Origin: Flagellimonas beolgyonensis
GTDB lineage: Bacteria > Bacteroidota > Bacteroidia > Flavobacteriales > Flavobacteriaceae
Assembly (NCBI RefSeq): GCF_003992615.1
Contig: NZ_RZMY01000013.1
Location: 288,238 to 352,237, forward strand
Length of the DNA: 64,000 nt
Direction: 5' to 3'
This document shows positions 18,236 through 26,562 of this stretch, one piece after another; position 1 is the stretch's first letter, and every line of letters starts with the position of its first letter. The position numbers and the translations under genes were made by a program. The notes below the pieces were generated by a model. The model had not been told where the DNA came from, ran no database searches, and worked only from the letters and a program-made list of their open reading frames with translations.

Positions 18236-18457
18236 ATGAAAGACAAGGTAAATCGGATAGAAAAGAGATTATGGGAATTTGGCCTTTGGCGAAAGATTAT
18301 TCCTGGAACAAAAAGTGTTTTAAGCCCCTCCGAAGCGTTTAGAGAGTGTTTTATCATGAGCTGGCATTATGGACTTTACAGCACCTTGCCGGCAAGGGGG
18401 CAATTTCAAAATTTTAGGCCATTAAATGGCCCACATCGCCCATTTTATCTGTCTTAG
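18236..18457 (+). CDS. Possible small protein, unknown
   Basis: An open frame of 73 codons begins with MKDKVNRIEKRLWEFGLWRK, with an amphipathic basic N-terminal half and no recognised domain. It could be extended upstream into the SPFH promoter region to 18098, which is unlikely. It is equally possible that this 480-base gap holds no gene here. Confidence 0.25.
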   Translation: MKDKVNRIEKRLWEFGLWRKIIPGTKSVLSPSEAFRECFIMSWHYGLYSTLPARGQFQNFRPLNGPHRPFYLS

Positions 18458-18574
18458 CGCCATGTTAAACTTATCCCATTGATGTAATGCTTAGACTATC
18501 TTTACATGCTATATCCAAGTGTTTATAAGGGAGTGTTTTGCCCCCATCACAGGTAGTTAAATTGAGAAAGAGTT

Positions 18575-18697
18575 ATGAAGCCGAAAAAGAAAGTGCCTCA
18601 GGACAACAATCCGAGCATCGACAGACCAATAAGTCGTCATGAGAGCTGGAAAAACCATCGAAGGCACACCGCACCTATGCTAATGCGTTTTTCTTAA
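18575..18697 (+). CDS. Small basic protein, 40 residues
   Basis: The open frame MKPKKKVPQDNNPSIDRPI... is rich in Lys, Arg and His and is followed 15 bases later by a good terminator, which supports a real short transcript. It resembles, in size and basic start only, two other tiny proteins at 22233-22349 and 27238-27369. No family recognised. Confidence 0.45.
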   Translation: MKPKKKVPQDNNPSIDRPISRHESWKNHRRHTAPMLMRFS

Positions 18698-18711
18698 TAT
18701 CATAAATAGTG

Positions 18712-18737
18712 AAGAGGGCTTTCGCCCTCTTTTTTGT
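18712..18737 (+). terminator. Terminator after small basic ORF
   Basis: The stem AAGAGGGC / GCCCTCTT with a 4-base loop is followed by a run of T. Confidence 0.8.
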
Positions 18738-18789
18738 GGAATGTATTCTTGTCCGGCATATCCATTTTCCCAGTGTATCTTGACCTATT

Positions 18790-19485
18790 TTAGGTTATGG
18801 CACCATACATGGCATATTCCTTTTCTTTTCCAATGGCCCACATAACATTGCCATAATCAAAATGCCAATATTCTTTCAAATCACACACAAAATCTTCATC
18901 TTCAAACAATCCGATCAACAGGGCCCTATTCTTCTTCGCTTCAGGACCCATGCTCGGGTGGTGGGGGTAACAATGCTTTGAGAGTTTTATTTCCAACCCA
19001 TTATTGGTTCCAAAGTCCATGACTCTATCTTCAACGCCATCATAGATCAATGCATCTATTGCACCGCCTGTGGTATGCATTGACTTTTGGGGCGGAGCAA
19101 TGAAATGACTGGCAATCTCTTCAATCTCTTCCAAAGACTTTTCAGGATGCATCCTATGCATCCTTTGAAAGGACATGAATTTGGTTTCCCAAAGTAGCTG
19201 TTGATGTTCAAAGGACCTCCATGCGGAACGAATGATCAAAATCTTGTTCTCTGCATTCAGCTTTCGGCTTATGCGGGCAATTTTTTCGATCATATCCTCC
19301 CGGACAAGATATTGATAATCATCCATGAGCGAGGGTTCAAAAATCAAATGAAGACCTACCTCTTTTAAACTTTTTAAGGCGGCGTGGTTTTCCCGGATCG
19401 GAATGGTCGGGACCAAGATCTTGTTTCGGGCATCTTTGGCTTCCACTGCTTCACAATACTTCTTGGCATTCTTGATAGTTGACAT
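18790..19485 (-). CDS. VanX-like D-Ala-D-Ala dipeptidase (peptidase M15D)
   Basis: 231 residues with the zinc dipeptidase signature: SMHTTGGAIDALIYD supplies the first His and Asp ligands (about residues 125-139), and KEYWHFDYGN near residue 213 supplies the catalytic Glu and third ligand His. SAWRS carries the conserved Arg. The family cleaves D-Ala-D-Ala or related D,D/L,D dipeptides. No signal peptide is evident, so the substrate is likely cytoplasmic. Its start lies 35 bases inside the end of the racemase gene, so coupling is strong. It is the last gene of a D-amino-acid-like operon. Confidence 0.85.
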   Translation of the reverse strand: MSTIKNAKKYCEAVEAKDARNKILVPTIPIRENHAALKSLKEVGLHLIFEPSLMDDYQYLVREDMIEKIARISRKLNAENKILIIRSAWRSFEHQQLLWETKFMSFQRMHRMHPEKSLEEIEEIASHFIAPPQKSMHTTGGAIDALIYDGVEDRVMDFGTNNGLEIKLSKHCYPHHPSMGPEAKKNRALLIGLFEDEDFVCDLKEYWHFDYGNVMWAIGKEKEYAMYGAIT

Positions 19486-20536
19486 GTTTTTTTGTTATAT
19501 GTGTGGAGTTCAGCCCTCTCAAGAGGGCATTGTAGTCAAGGTCGAATGTCACGGTATCCCCCACCTTTAAGTTTGCCTTATCGTTATCTACCACAATATG
19601 ATCGCTACTTGCCCCTAAAATGGCCACATCTTGTTTTGGAACAATTCCGGAAACCAAAACATCCTGTTGGCCAATGCCTAAAATGGCCCTGGACATTAAG
19701 CCGAGGTCTTTGAAACGGGGGATTTCACCGTTCATGTTTTGATAGACTTTACCATAAGGTTTTGATGGTTTTTGCTTTACCTCTATAACCTCGGCCACAA
19801 GGGTAAATATATCGGTAAAAAGCCCTGGAATGGGTTCTCTGCAAAGTGCTTCCCTGCCAAGAAAAATAGACTCCCCCAAACGTAAGTTGTTTATCCTGCC
19901 CACATCTTTAGATGATTTGAACCAATGGTAGTTTGCAGAATTCCCCCCAGAAACAATGTCCAGGGAAATATTGAACTTGTTTTCTAAATGTACAGCCATG
20001 GAGGATAGCTCGGCCATATTATCATGGTCAGGTGCTATTCCACCGAAACAGGCAAGGTTTGTACCGATCCCGATCAAAACGATGCCTTTCAAGCCCATCA
20101 CATTCCTTACCATATTCTCCATGTCCGAAGGCATGATCCCCTCACGCAGATCCCCAAGTTCCACCATTAGGATCACTTTATGGATGTTTTGATTTTTCAA
20201 GGCATGCTTTGAAAGTTCCCTGAGCACTATGAGTTCCGAATTCAGGCTGATATGTGCATGGGCGACCACTTTTTCCGCTTGGCTGAGTGCCGGTGATCTG
20301 AGCAACATGTACTGTGCCCTTATACCGGCCTTACGCATTCTTAATATATTTTCTATTCTTGAATCCGCAAGGATATTGATGCCGTTGTCCACCAAGATTC
20401 CCGCAATGGCCGGATCTCCGCCAATGACTTTGGTAACACCTATTATTTTGATGCCCTTGGAACCATATAGTGTTGTCAATTGTTGGACATTATCTGCAAT
20501 TTTCGCAGAATCGATATCTATTCTCGGAAGGTTCAA
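19451..20536 (-). CDS. Alanine/ornithine racemase family PLP enzyme
   Basis: 361 residues, fold-type III PLP racemase. The PLP Lys is in IIGVTKVIGGDP (about residue 36), and the barrel continues to a C-terminal beta domain (about 240-350). It resembles the ornithine-racemase/YhfX branch more than classic Alr. The start is TTG, overlapping the DUF1611 stop (TTGA). The following dipeptidase overlaps its end. Amino acid substrate unknown; placement with a DUF1611 protein and a dipeptidase suggests D-amino acids from peptides. Confidence 0.85.
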   Translation of the reverse strand: MNLPRIDIDSAKIADNVQQLTTLYGSKGIKIIGVTKVIGGDPAIAGILVDNGINILADSRIENILRMRKAGIRAQYMLLRSPALSQAEKVVAHAHISLNSELIVLRELSKHALKNQNIHKVILMVELGDLREGIMPSDMENMVRNVMGLKGIVLIGIGTNLACFGGIAPDHDNMAELSSMAVHLENKFNISLDIVSGGNSANYHWFKSSKDVGRINNLRLGESIFLGREALCREPIPGLFTDIFTLVAEVIEVKQKPSKPYGKVYQNMNGEIPRFKDLGLMSRAILGIGQQDVLVSGIVPKQDVAILGASSDHIVVDNDKANLKVGDTVTFDLDYNALLRGLNSTHITKKHVNYQECQEVL

Positions 20537-21612
20537 ACGGACACCGATTCCCTTGCAAGCTCTGGAAATGTCCTGAGCAATGCTTTTACCAATTTATCGC
20601 ACCCATACATCAAAACATCCGTGACGGGTAGATTAAATTCGGATTCATATCGCTTAATGAATTGGCTTATTTCGGCATTGCCCATCTTTTCATGGTTGAT
20701 GGTAATGGCCATAACCTTGGCCTTGGAGAACATCTCTATCATTTCGATCTCACCTACCAGCCCCAACATTGGAATTTTCGGATAATCACAATAGCTTTTT
20801 CGTTTGGGGGGGTGTTGTAAAATAATGGCATCGGGCATAGCACCGCGCAAGATGGCGCTTGAAGAGGTATATGCAGGATGGCTCAACGCTCCTTGACCTT
20901 CTACCACAATGATATCGGGTTCCTCTTTTTCACAGGCATTCAGAATGGAATTTTCAACTTCCCCTGTTGCAAACCCAGAGGTTAGAACGTCTATTGCCAC
21001 TCCATATTCGGAACCTTGGAGGAGGCCCGTCTGACCGGTGGTGATGAAAACGGCGTTCAAGCCTTCATTCCGCAGTGCTTCCACTAAAAATAAGGCAGTG
21101 GTTCTTTTGCCGACCGCACAATCAGTTCCCATAACCGTTACGATTGGAACCTTTATGTATTGGATACGTCCTGTAAAATTGTGGAGGTTTTCACGTGCAG
21201 GCGGCTTTCGAACATCTTGGATGGTCACTCCGTATTCATGGGCCATCCGGGTAAATTGCGGGTCATCGTTTAAAAATTCGGGGAGACCATTAACGATGTT
21301 CATCCCATACTTCATAGCTGTAAAAATAACCTCTCTTTGTTCATTGCTCAAGAATGGGGTGAGTGGTGCAATACCGTAGATAAAATATTTTGGAATACTG
21401 CCCAATTCTTCTAGGGCGCTCCCAATGCTCTTAAAAATTGGAATTGCCCTTTTCACGCCATCAAGACACTCCCCTGCATCTTGGCCGGCTTTGGTACTGT
21501 CTATAACCCCAACAATGGCATACCTTTCCGATTGCCTAATGAGTCCATTGGACACTTTGCCGTCTATATTCCCAAATTCGTTTTCACAATAAACCAAGGC
21601 ACTTTGTTTCAT
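20533..21612 (-). CDS. DUF1611 P-loop protein
   Basis: 359 residues. An N-terminal Rossmann-like part (about 1-125) carries VGVIDSTKAGQDAGECLDG. A C-terminal P-loop domain has Walker A GTDCAVGKRTT (about residue 160) and a Walker B-like IIVVEGQGAL. A DUF1611 member, DgcN, was reported as a D-glutamate N-acetyltransferase in marine bacteria; whether this protein does the same is open. It overlaps the upstream 67-residue gene as ATGA and the racemase as TTGA, so all are translated from one message. Confidence 0.85.
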   Translation of the reverse strand: MKQSALVYCENEFGNIDGKVSNGLIRQSERYAIVGVIDSTKAGQDAGECLDGVKRAIPIFKSIGSALEELGSIPKYFIYGIAPLTPFLSNEQREVIFTAMKYGMNIVNGLPEFLNDDPQFTRMAHEYGVTIQDVRKPPARENLHNFTGRIQYIKVPIVTVMGTDCAVGKRTTALFLVEALRNEGLNAVFITTGQTGLLQGSEYGVAIDVLTSGFATGEVENSILNACEKEEPDIIVVEGQGALSHPAYTSSSAILRGAMPDAIILQHPPKRKSYCDYPKIPMLGLVGEIEMIEMFSKAKVMAITINHEKMGNAEISQFIKRYESEFNLPVTDVLMYGCDKLVKALLRTFPELARESVSV

Positions 21613-21815
21613 ACTATGTGTTGTTGACGTTTAACGATCGACAGATTGCCTATATACGGTCTAAGCTCACTGTCGAAATAAACCAGTTCATTTGCGGTGG
21701 GGTCGTTGTGGATGGTACAGTAGTAGACCTTGCGGACATACAGTCGTACAACAAGCGTGACACAGGGCCTTACCTTGGCAAAAACGAGATCTCCTTTTTT
21801 GTATTTATTTTTCAT
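21609..21815 (-). CDS. Small conserved-looking protein, unknown
   Basis: 68 residues starting MKNKYKKGDLVFAKVRP, with a KGD start and beta-rich pattern (VTLVVRLYVRKVYYCTIH) reminiscent of a small SH3-like barrel. An ATG at 21836 would add seven residues. The stop overlaps the DUF1611 start by four bases, so it belongs to the same operon. Function unknown. Confidence 0.65.
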   Translation of the reverse strand: MKNKYKKGDLVFAKVRPCVTLVVRLYVRKVYYCTIHNDPTANELVYFDSELRPYIGNLSIVKRQQHIV

Positions 21816-21868
21816 GGTCTTCCTTCTTGGTTCCACTTGCTTTTAAATCTTTAAATTCAGTAAAGTGT

Positions 21869-22201
21869 TCATTCATTTTGGATCGTGGTACAGATCATTT
21901 TGAACTTATGGTTTGCTTCAATGGAACTGGAAGTGTATGCAGGGATAAGTATGGAATCCCCACGCTGCATAAAAGTGGAATTACCGTTTATGACCACCTC
22001 GACCTTCCCTTCGATGATATGGATGAATCGAACAAAAGGGGATTCATTGTGGGACAACACCTTGCCAAAATCAAATGCGAATGCCTGTATGATACAGCTG
22101 TTCTGGACACTTATGTTTTTTACCACAATGGCATTGGAATTGAACTCCAGTATATCCGCTAGGTTAAACGTCTTGGATTCTTCAAACTCACCCTTTTCCA
22201 T
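21869..22201 (-). CDS. Small cupin protein
   Basis: 110 residues forming one cupin barrel (SFVRFIHIIEGKVEVVINGN-like turn, then GDSILIPAYTSSSIEA). The metal-binding His pattern is incomplete. It is a paralogue of 24150-24488: shared blocks FIHIIEG/FIQIIEG, ILIPA/IIIPA and NHKFKMI/NERFKMI. The start at MEKGEFEES is favoured over an upstream ATG at 22255. It lies ahead of the DUF1611 operon by about 53 bases. Confidence 0.8.
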   Translation of the reverse strand: MEKGEFEESKTFNLADILEFNSNAIVVKNISVQNSCIIQAFAFDFGKVLSHNESPFVRFIHIIEGKVEVVINGNSTFMQRGDSILIPAYTSSSIEANHKFKMICTTIQNE

Positions 22202-22232
22202 AGTTAAATAATTTAAGATTGGACCCTTCCCA

Positions 22233-22349
22233 CTATTCCGACCTATTTTTGGCATTCCGCTTGGCCTTTTTGGCCGCCTTTTTTTCTTTAGGGGTCTTTG
22301 AGGGCGGTGTTTTACCTGACTTTTTCTTTCCTTCTTTTTCTTTCGACAT
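22233..22349 (-). CDS. Lys-rich small protein, 38 residues
   Basis: The frame MSKEKEGKKKSGKTPPSKTP... is about 40 per cent Lys, probably unstructured and possibly nucleic-acid binding. It lies 31 bases before the small cupin on the same strand. Composition resembles the small protein at 27238-27369. No family recognised. Confidence 0.55.
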   Translation of the reverse strand: MSKEKEGKKKSGKTPPSKTPKEKKAAKKAKRNAKNRSE

Positions 22350-22383
22350 GGTTTATATTTTTAGTTGATATGGAATTCACTTT

Positions 22384-22449
22384 TTATTGTACGGCAACCA
22401 GAAAAAGCATTGCCAAGTAGACGATGAAAAGGATAAGGCATTTTCGCAT
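22384..22449 (-). CDS. Possible 21-residue membrane peptide
   Basis: The frame MRKCLILFIVYLAMLFLVAVQ is a basic start plus a single membrane helix. Leading position in the minus-strand gene group and helix-like composition are the only support. Confidence 0.3.
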   Translation of the reverse strand: MRKCLILFIVYLAMLFLVAVQ

Positions 22450-22550
22450 CAGGGTATGGATTTACTTGTTGGGCTCCCTCGTGTTTGTGATTTCAAAAGC
22501 CTTAATTATAGAGACTATGGTTCTTTTTAAAGGTTGGCACTTTAGGTTTA

Positions 22551-22585
22551 AAAAGGGCAGTGTTTTTTAGTTCCTGCCCTTTTTT
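22551..22585. terminator. Possible bidirectional terminator
   Basis: The 10-bp stem AAAAGGGCAG / CTGCCCTTTT has a 13-base loop and T-runs on both strands. Confidence 0.55.
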
Positions 22586-22651
22586 GAGCCTCTGAAAAAA
22601 ATCAGAAGCATTTACTCACTTACTAAATCAGTAGAATTTTTGAAACAGAAG

Positions 22652-22666
22652 GCTGTACAAATTACA
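22652..22666 (-). promoter_or_regulatory. Shared 15-bp site E (weak)
   Basis: Reads TGTAATTTGTACAGC on the minus strand, toward the small-protein/cupin/DUF1611 group, but about 200 bases from the first candidate start and separated from it by a hairpin. Weakest minus-strand match. Confidence 0.3.
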
Positions 22667-22997
22667 TACGCCCCTTCAATCTTTACTGGTCTTAAATGAA
22701 CCAATGTAAATTTTTGTCCATTTTTAATTCTTCAGTTATTCGGCCACTTCTTCCATTATAAAACATGGGTCTACAGAAACTCCTGAATTTATCAAAAACA
22801 AGGTGGATAAAGTTTTTTCTTTTCATAGTATTTCATATTAGCTGTCAGTTTTTTTGTTAAAACTGAACAACACAAAGATGGCACATAGAATTTGGGAGTC
22901 CGCAACATAAATCTTTATTAATCTTACACATATCATAGGTTTATGGCATATTGCTCATAAATTCTTCATCAAAATGACCGTAGCCCCCAATGAGGCC

Positions 22998-23237
22998 CTA
23001 TATCATCTGATTTGTATTCCTTTCCGGTAATCTTTGCTTCTCAAAAACCCTGAGCTGTGTCTTGAGAAATTTATAATACCCCTCAAATTCATTTTCTGAT
23101 ATCCCTTTGTTTTCATAGTCCAAAAAAAGTGGTGTTTCCAATAAATTGTCGTATATTACAGGGTACTCCATTTGAAAGGAAAGGGTCAAATCAAAAATCT
23201 CTTGCATCAGTTGATTTCCTTTTATTTTATTTTGCAT
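22998..23237 (-). CDS. Hypothetical protein, 79 residues
   Basis: An acidic, helical small protein (MQEIFDLTLSFQMEYPVIYDNLLETPLFL...) with no recognised domain. It is divergent from the second AraC-type regulator, and shared site D lies 75 bases before its ATG. It is therefore a likely first target of that regulator. Confidence 0.65.
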   Translation of the reverse strand: MQNKIKGNQLMQEIFDLTLSFQMEYPVIYDNLLETPLFLDYENKGISENEFEGYYKFLKTQLRVFEKQRLPERNTNQMI

Positions 23238-23311
23238 GACCTTACTTTTTTACATAGTAGTATAAGGTAAGTTTATTTTCACTCCTGTTATTTATACGAT
23301 TTAAAGCAAAA

Positions 23312-23326
23312 GTTGTATAAATCACA
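23312..23326 (-). promoter_or_regulatory. Shared 15-bp site D
   Basis: Reads TGTGATTTATACAAC toward the 79-residue gene, 75 bases from its ATG, with TATAAA about 15 bases after the site. It lies between two divergent genes, one encoding an AraC-type regulator. Confidence 0.6.
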
Positions 23327-23378
23327 TATTGTTGACCTCAGCATTTCGTTTGCCCTAGAACAACCAATTCCAAAAACA

Positions 23379-23939
23379 ATGTTCCTATATATAAAATACA
23401 TGGTGAGTCTACGCTGTAAAATGGTGGTAAAGGAGGAGCTCAAAAAGCTTGGCCTCCACTATGTCAATGTGGATCTTGGAACCATAGAGATCTTGGAAGA
23501 CATTACTGATTTTCAAAGAGACGCTTTACGTAAGAACCTAAAAAGATATGGTCTCGAACTGCTCGATGACAGGAAAAAGATCATCATTGAAAAAATCAAG
23601 TCGATAGTCATTGAGATGATCCATTACTCGGATGAGATGCCCAAAGTAAACTACTCTGACTACATCAGTGAAAAATTGGGGTATGACTATACCTATTTGG
23701 CAAATACCTTTTCAGAAGTAAAGGGGATTACCATTCAGCAATTTATAATCATCAACAAAATAGAAAGGATAAAGGAGCTTTTGCTCTATGATGAGTTGAA
23801 CCTGACCGAAATATCCTATTTGCTGCATTACAGTAGTGTCTCACATTTATCGAACCAGTTTAAAAAAATCACGGGGCTAACCCCTTCCTATTATAAAAAG
23901 CTGAAAAAGAAACGCCTTAAAAATCTGGAGGACATTTGA
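23379..23939 (+). CDS. AraC-type regulator, paralogue with altered metal motif
   Basis: 186 residues, aligned end to end with the regulator at 15697-16263. The N-terminal HMA-like domain has SLRC where the paralogue has CNRC, so one metal-ligand Cys is lost. The C-terminal AraC double HTH is intact (LNLTEISYLLHYSSVSHLSNQFKKITGLTPSYYK). The start at MFLYIKYMVSLRC matches the paralogue; an earlier ATG at 23313 would overlap site D. Signal unknown. Candidate regulator of the shared-site genes. Confidence 0.85.
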   Translation: MFLYIKYMVSLRCKMVVKEELKKLGLHYVNVDLGTIEILEDITDFQRDALRKNLKRYGLELLDDRKKIIIEKIKSIVIEMIHYSDEMPKVNYSDYISEKLGYDYTYLANTFSEVKGITIQQFIIINKIERIKELLLYDELNLTEISYLLHYSSVSHLSNQFKKITGLTPSYYKKLKKKRLKNLEDI

Positions 23940-24149
23940 TTGTTTTGGGCAGATAAACATTATCCGGACAAATTCCGCAGTATACCCCTTAAAGTTATCT
24001 CGACCTCTATCAATCCCTTGATAAATGTGGGAAAACTGCAACTATTCCTCTTTCCCGTGTAATGCATTGTCCATAGAAATGACGCACCTTTATTCAGGTG
24101 GCAGGAAGGAAGAAAAACCCATTACCCTCCCCCCCATAAAACTTTAATT

Positions 24150-24488
24150 ATGGAAAATATAGAGGTCGAAAAATCAAAAGTCTTTATCATTGTCGAGATT
24201 ATAGAATACGTGCCCAATGCAGTGGTCATAAAGACGATCATAAAAAAAACCACTGGAAATGTTACCGCGGTCTCTTTTGATTCAGGTGAAATCCTAACGG
24301 AAAAAATATCGCCTTTCGATACGTTCATTCAGATCATAGAGGGCCGGGGCGAAATCTTGATCAAAGACCATTCGCAGACCTTGGAGACCGGACAGGCCAT
24401 TATCATCCCCGCCCATTCCAAAAATGTCATAAAGGCCAACGAGCGGTTCAAAATGATCTCTACCATCATTAAAAGTGGTTATGAGTAG
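24150..24488 (+). CDS. Small cupin protein, paralogue
   Basis: 112-residue cupin related to 21869-22201 (FIQIIEGRGEILIKD, AIIIPAHSKN, NERFKMISTI). First gene of a plus-strand group with an SPFH protein and a PIG-L deacetylase. The metal site looks incomplete, so a ligand-binding or structural role is as likely as catalysis. Confidence 0.8.
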   Translation: MENIEVEKSKVFIIVEIIEYVPNAVVIKTIIKKTTGNVTAVSFDSGEILTEKISPFDTFIQIIEGRGEILIKDHSQTLETGQAIIIPAHSKNVIKANERFKMISTIIKSGYE

Positions 24489-24536
24489 CACCGTCCTGAA
24501 AAAAGCCATCAATGAACAACATTAAAATAGTCTGAC

Positions 24537-25409
24537 ATGTATACGTATCCCATGATTATCCTTCCCGTATTGATCATCCTAATTATAGGGGTGAAAATCG
24601 TTCGCCCTACCCAAAGAGGCCTGATAGAAAGATTGGGGAAATACTCAGGTTTTGCCGGTCCCGGTTTCCATTGGATCATCCCGATCGTTGACCGCATGTT
24701 CATTGTCAACGTTACGGAGCAAATGGTGGATGCGGAGCCCCAAGAGATCATCACCAATGATAACCTTAATGCCAGCGTGGATGCGCAGGTATACTTTAGG
24801 GTCAAGGATAACGAAGAGAGTGTAAAGGGGTCCATTTACAATGTAAACGATTTTAAGTATCAAATTGTAAACCTTGCCCGTACAACGCTTAGGAACATCA
24901 TTGGTACCTTGACCTTAAAATCGGCCAATAGCGAGCGGGGCAAAATCAACGCAGAGCTGTACAAAACCCTCCACACGGAAACCATGGGATGGGGCATTGA
25001 AATCGTAAGAACGGAATTAAAAGAAATTGATCCGCCCAAGGATGTGCAGGAAACCATGAACAAAGTGGTAAAGGCCGAAAACGAAAAAATTGCGGCCATA
25101 GATTCGGCCACGGCTGCGGAAACAGTTGCAGATGGAATAAAAAGGGCTAAAATAAAAGAAGCCGAAGGTTATAAACGGGCCAAGATACTACACGCCGAAG
25201 GCGAGGCCGAGGCGATAAAGCTCGTAAACGAGGCAGCTGATAAATTTTTTATAGGCAACGCACAGATCCTGAGAAAACTACAGGCTGTTGAAACATCCTT
25301 ACAGACGAATGCCAAAATTGTGGTGCCCACAGGCAGTGAACTGGTAAACATTATCGGGGAAATGGCCGGCGCGGTACTTCCGATCACCAAAAAATCGAAA
25401 ATGGAATAA
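24537..25409 (+). CDS. Stomatin-like SPFH (slipin/paraslipin) protein
   Basis: 290 residues: an N-terminal membrane helix (about 5-21), RPTQRGLIERLGKYSGFAGPG and an SPFH domain of the stomatin/paraslipin type (about 25-185), then an Ala/Glu coiled coil with repeated AEGEAEA. Such proteins form oligomeric microdomains in the inner membrane, often with an NfeD partner; none is seen here. It lies 48 bases after the cupin. Confidence 0.92.
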   Translation: MYTYPMIILPVLIILIIGVKIVRPTQRGLIERLGKYSGFAGPGFHWIIPIVDRMFIVNVTEQMVDAEPQEIITNDNLNASVDAQVYFRVKDNEESVKGSIYNVNDFKYQIVNLARTTLRNIIGTLTLKSANSERGKINAELYKTLHTETMGWGIEIVRTELKEIDPPKDVQETMNKVVKAENEKIAAIDSATAAETVADGIKRAKIKEAEGYKRAKILHAEGEAEAIKLVNEAADKFFIGNAQILRKLQAVETSLQTNAKIVVPTGSELVNIIGEMAGAVLPITKKSKME

Positions 25410-25422
25410 AACCAATGGCTCA

Positions 25423-26085
25423 ATGAAAACACTCAAAACCACGGAGAAAAAAAACATCTTGGTCATCGTTGCACATCCCGACGATGAAACCTTGTGGTGC
25501 GGTGGTACCCTACTGATGTATCCCGAGCATCATTGGTTCGTTGCCTGTCTATGCCGAAAAAATGACCGTGATCTCGGCCCAAAATTTAAAAAAGCCCTTG
25601 CCATTTATAAAGCTGAGGGCTGTATGGGCGGTCTGGACGATGGTGCAGAGCAACGGCCATTGAACAAAAATGTGGTAAAAAAGGCCATCTTGGACCTACT
25701 TCCCGAACGGAAATTTGATCTTGTCTTAACGCACAGCCCTACAGGTGAATATACACGGCATTTGCGCCATGAAGAAATAGGAAGGGCCGTAATCGAATTG
25801 TGGAATGAACAAAAAATTTCCACGGATGAACTGTGGACATTTGCTTTTGAGGATGGACACAAAAAATACTATCCCCAAGCGATTAGGGCTGCAAATATCC
25901 ATCAAACGCTTCCTAAAACCATTTGGAAGGAAAAATACCGAATAATTACTGAAGTATACGGATTTGAGAAAACAGGGTTTGAAGCGAAAACAACACCCAA
26001 GGAAGAAGCTTTTTGGAAATTCGATGATCGAAGAGATGTCCAAAAATGGTTGGAACACGAGGGAATTCAACAGCAACCCACCTAA
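25423..26085 (+). CDS. PIG-L/LmbE family deacetylase
   Basis: 220 residues with the zinc site AHPDDETLWCGG near the N-terminus and the later His block YTRHLRHEEIGRAV. The family deacetylates GlcNAc-linked substrates. It starts 13 bases after the SPFH gene, so it is probably cotranscribed. Substrate unknown. The same reading frame stays open after its stop (see 26143-26388). Confidence 0.9.
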   Translation: MKTLKTTEKKNILVIVAHPDDETLWCGGTLLMYPEHHWFVACLCRKNDRDLGPKFKKALAIYKAEGCMGGLDDGAEQRPLNKNVVKKAILDLLPERKFDLVLTHSPTGEYTRHLRHEEIGRAVIELWNEQKISTDELWTFAFEDGHKKYYPQAIRAANIHQTLPKTIWKEKYRIITEVYGFEKTGFEAKTTPKEEAFWKFDDRRDVQKWLEHEGIQQQPT

Positions 26086-26142
26086 GATTTAATACATGAA
26101 TATTCTGGTCCTTTACGGTTATCCCCACCTTCTCCCAGTGGT

Positions 26143-26388
26143 TTGGCAACCCAAGGAGACCTGCTATATCATGGACTCCTGGAACCGGGCGTTGATGCCC
26201 ATGCGGTTCATTTTGAATCGGTCCAGGAAAAAGAATGGTATTACAGTTGGTTTGATCCCGGTGTGTGGCAGAAAAAAGGACGCCATTTTTTGACGTCCCC
26301 AGCTAATGGTCATAAAAAGAAGGTACTTTATAAATGGGGTCCAACCGCCATTAAGGACAATGCCGTACAATTATTGTTCCCTCGATAA
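26143..26388 (+). CDS. Possible small protein, unknown
   Basis: About 81 codons from a TTG (MATQGDLLYHGLLEPG...). Codon use looks coding (FESVQEKEWYYSWFDPGVWQKKG). It is in the same frame as the PIG-L gene and is open right back to that gene's stop codon, with no ATG. So it may be a separate TTG-initiated gene, a decayed gene, or a cut-off C-terminal piece. No family recognised. Confidence 0.4.
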   Translation: MATQGDLLYHGLLEPGVDAHAVHFESVQEKEWYYSWFDPGVWQKKGRHFLTSPANGHKKKVLYKWGPTAIKDNAVQLLFPR

Positions 26389-26562
26389 ATTATACATCTT
26401 ATTTCCTTATACGGCCTTTATCACTTTTCAAATACCTCCCATATCATTTGATCGACCAAAGCATAATAGTAATTTTCTTCCAATTTGTTTTTATATCCCA
26501 AAGTTCAACCAGTTGCGTGCCAAATGAACTTGCACATCCATTTATGCAATGCCATTACATGA

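Larger units (their letters stand above)
22450..22997. other. Intergenic region with terminator and weak shared site
   Basis: No gene seen. It holds a hairpin terminator (22551-22585) and site E of the shared motif (22652-22666). The rest shows no frame of note. Confidence 0.5.

Noticed and set aside
24050..24080. TGTAATGCATTGTCC as a shared site before the second cupin
   Set aside because: Only 8 of 15 positions match the consensus.
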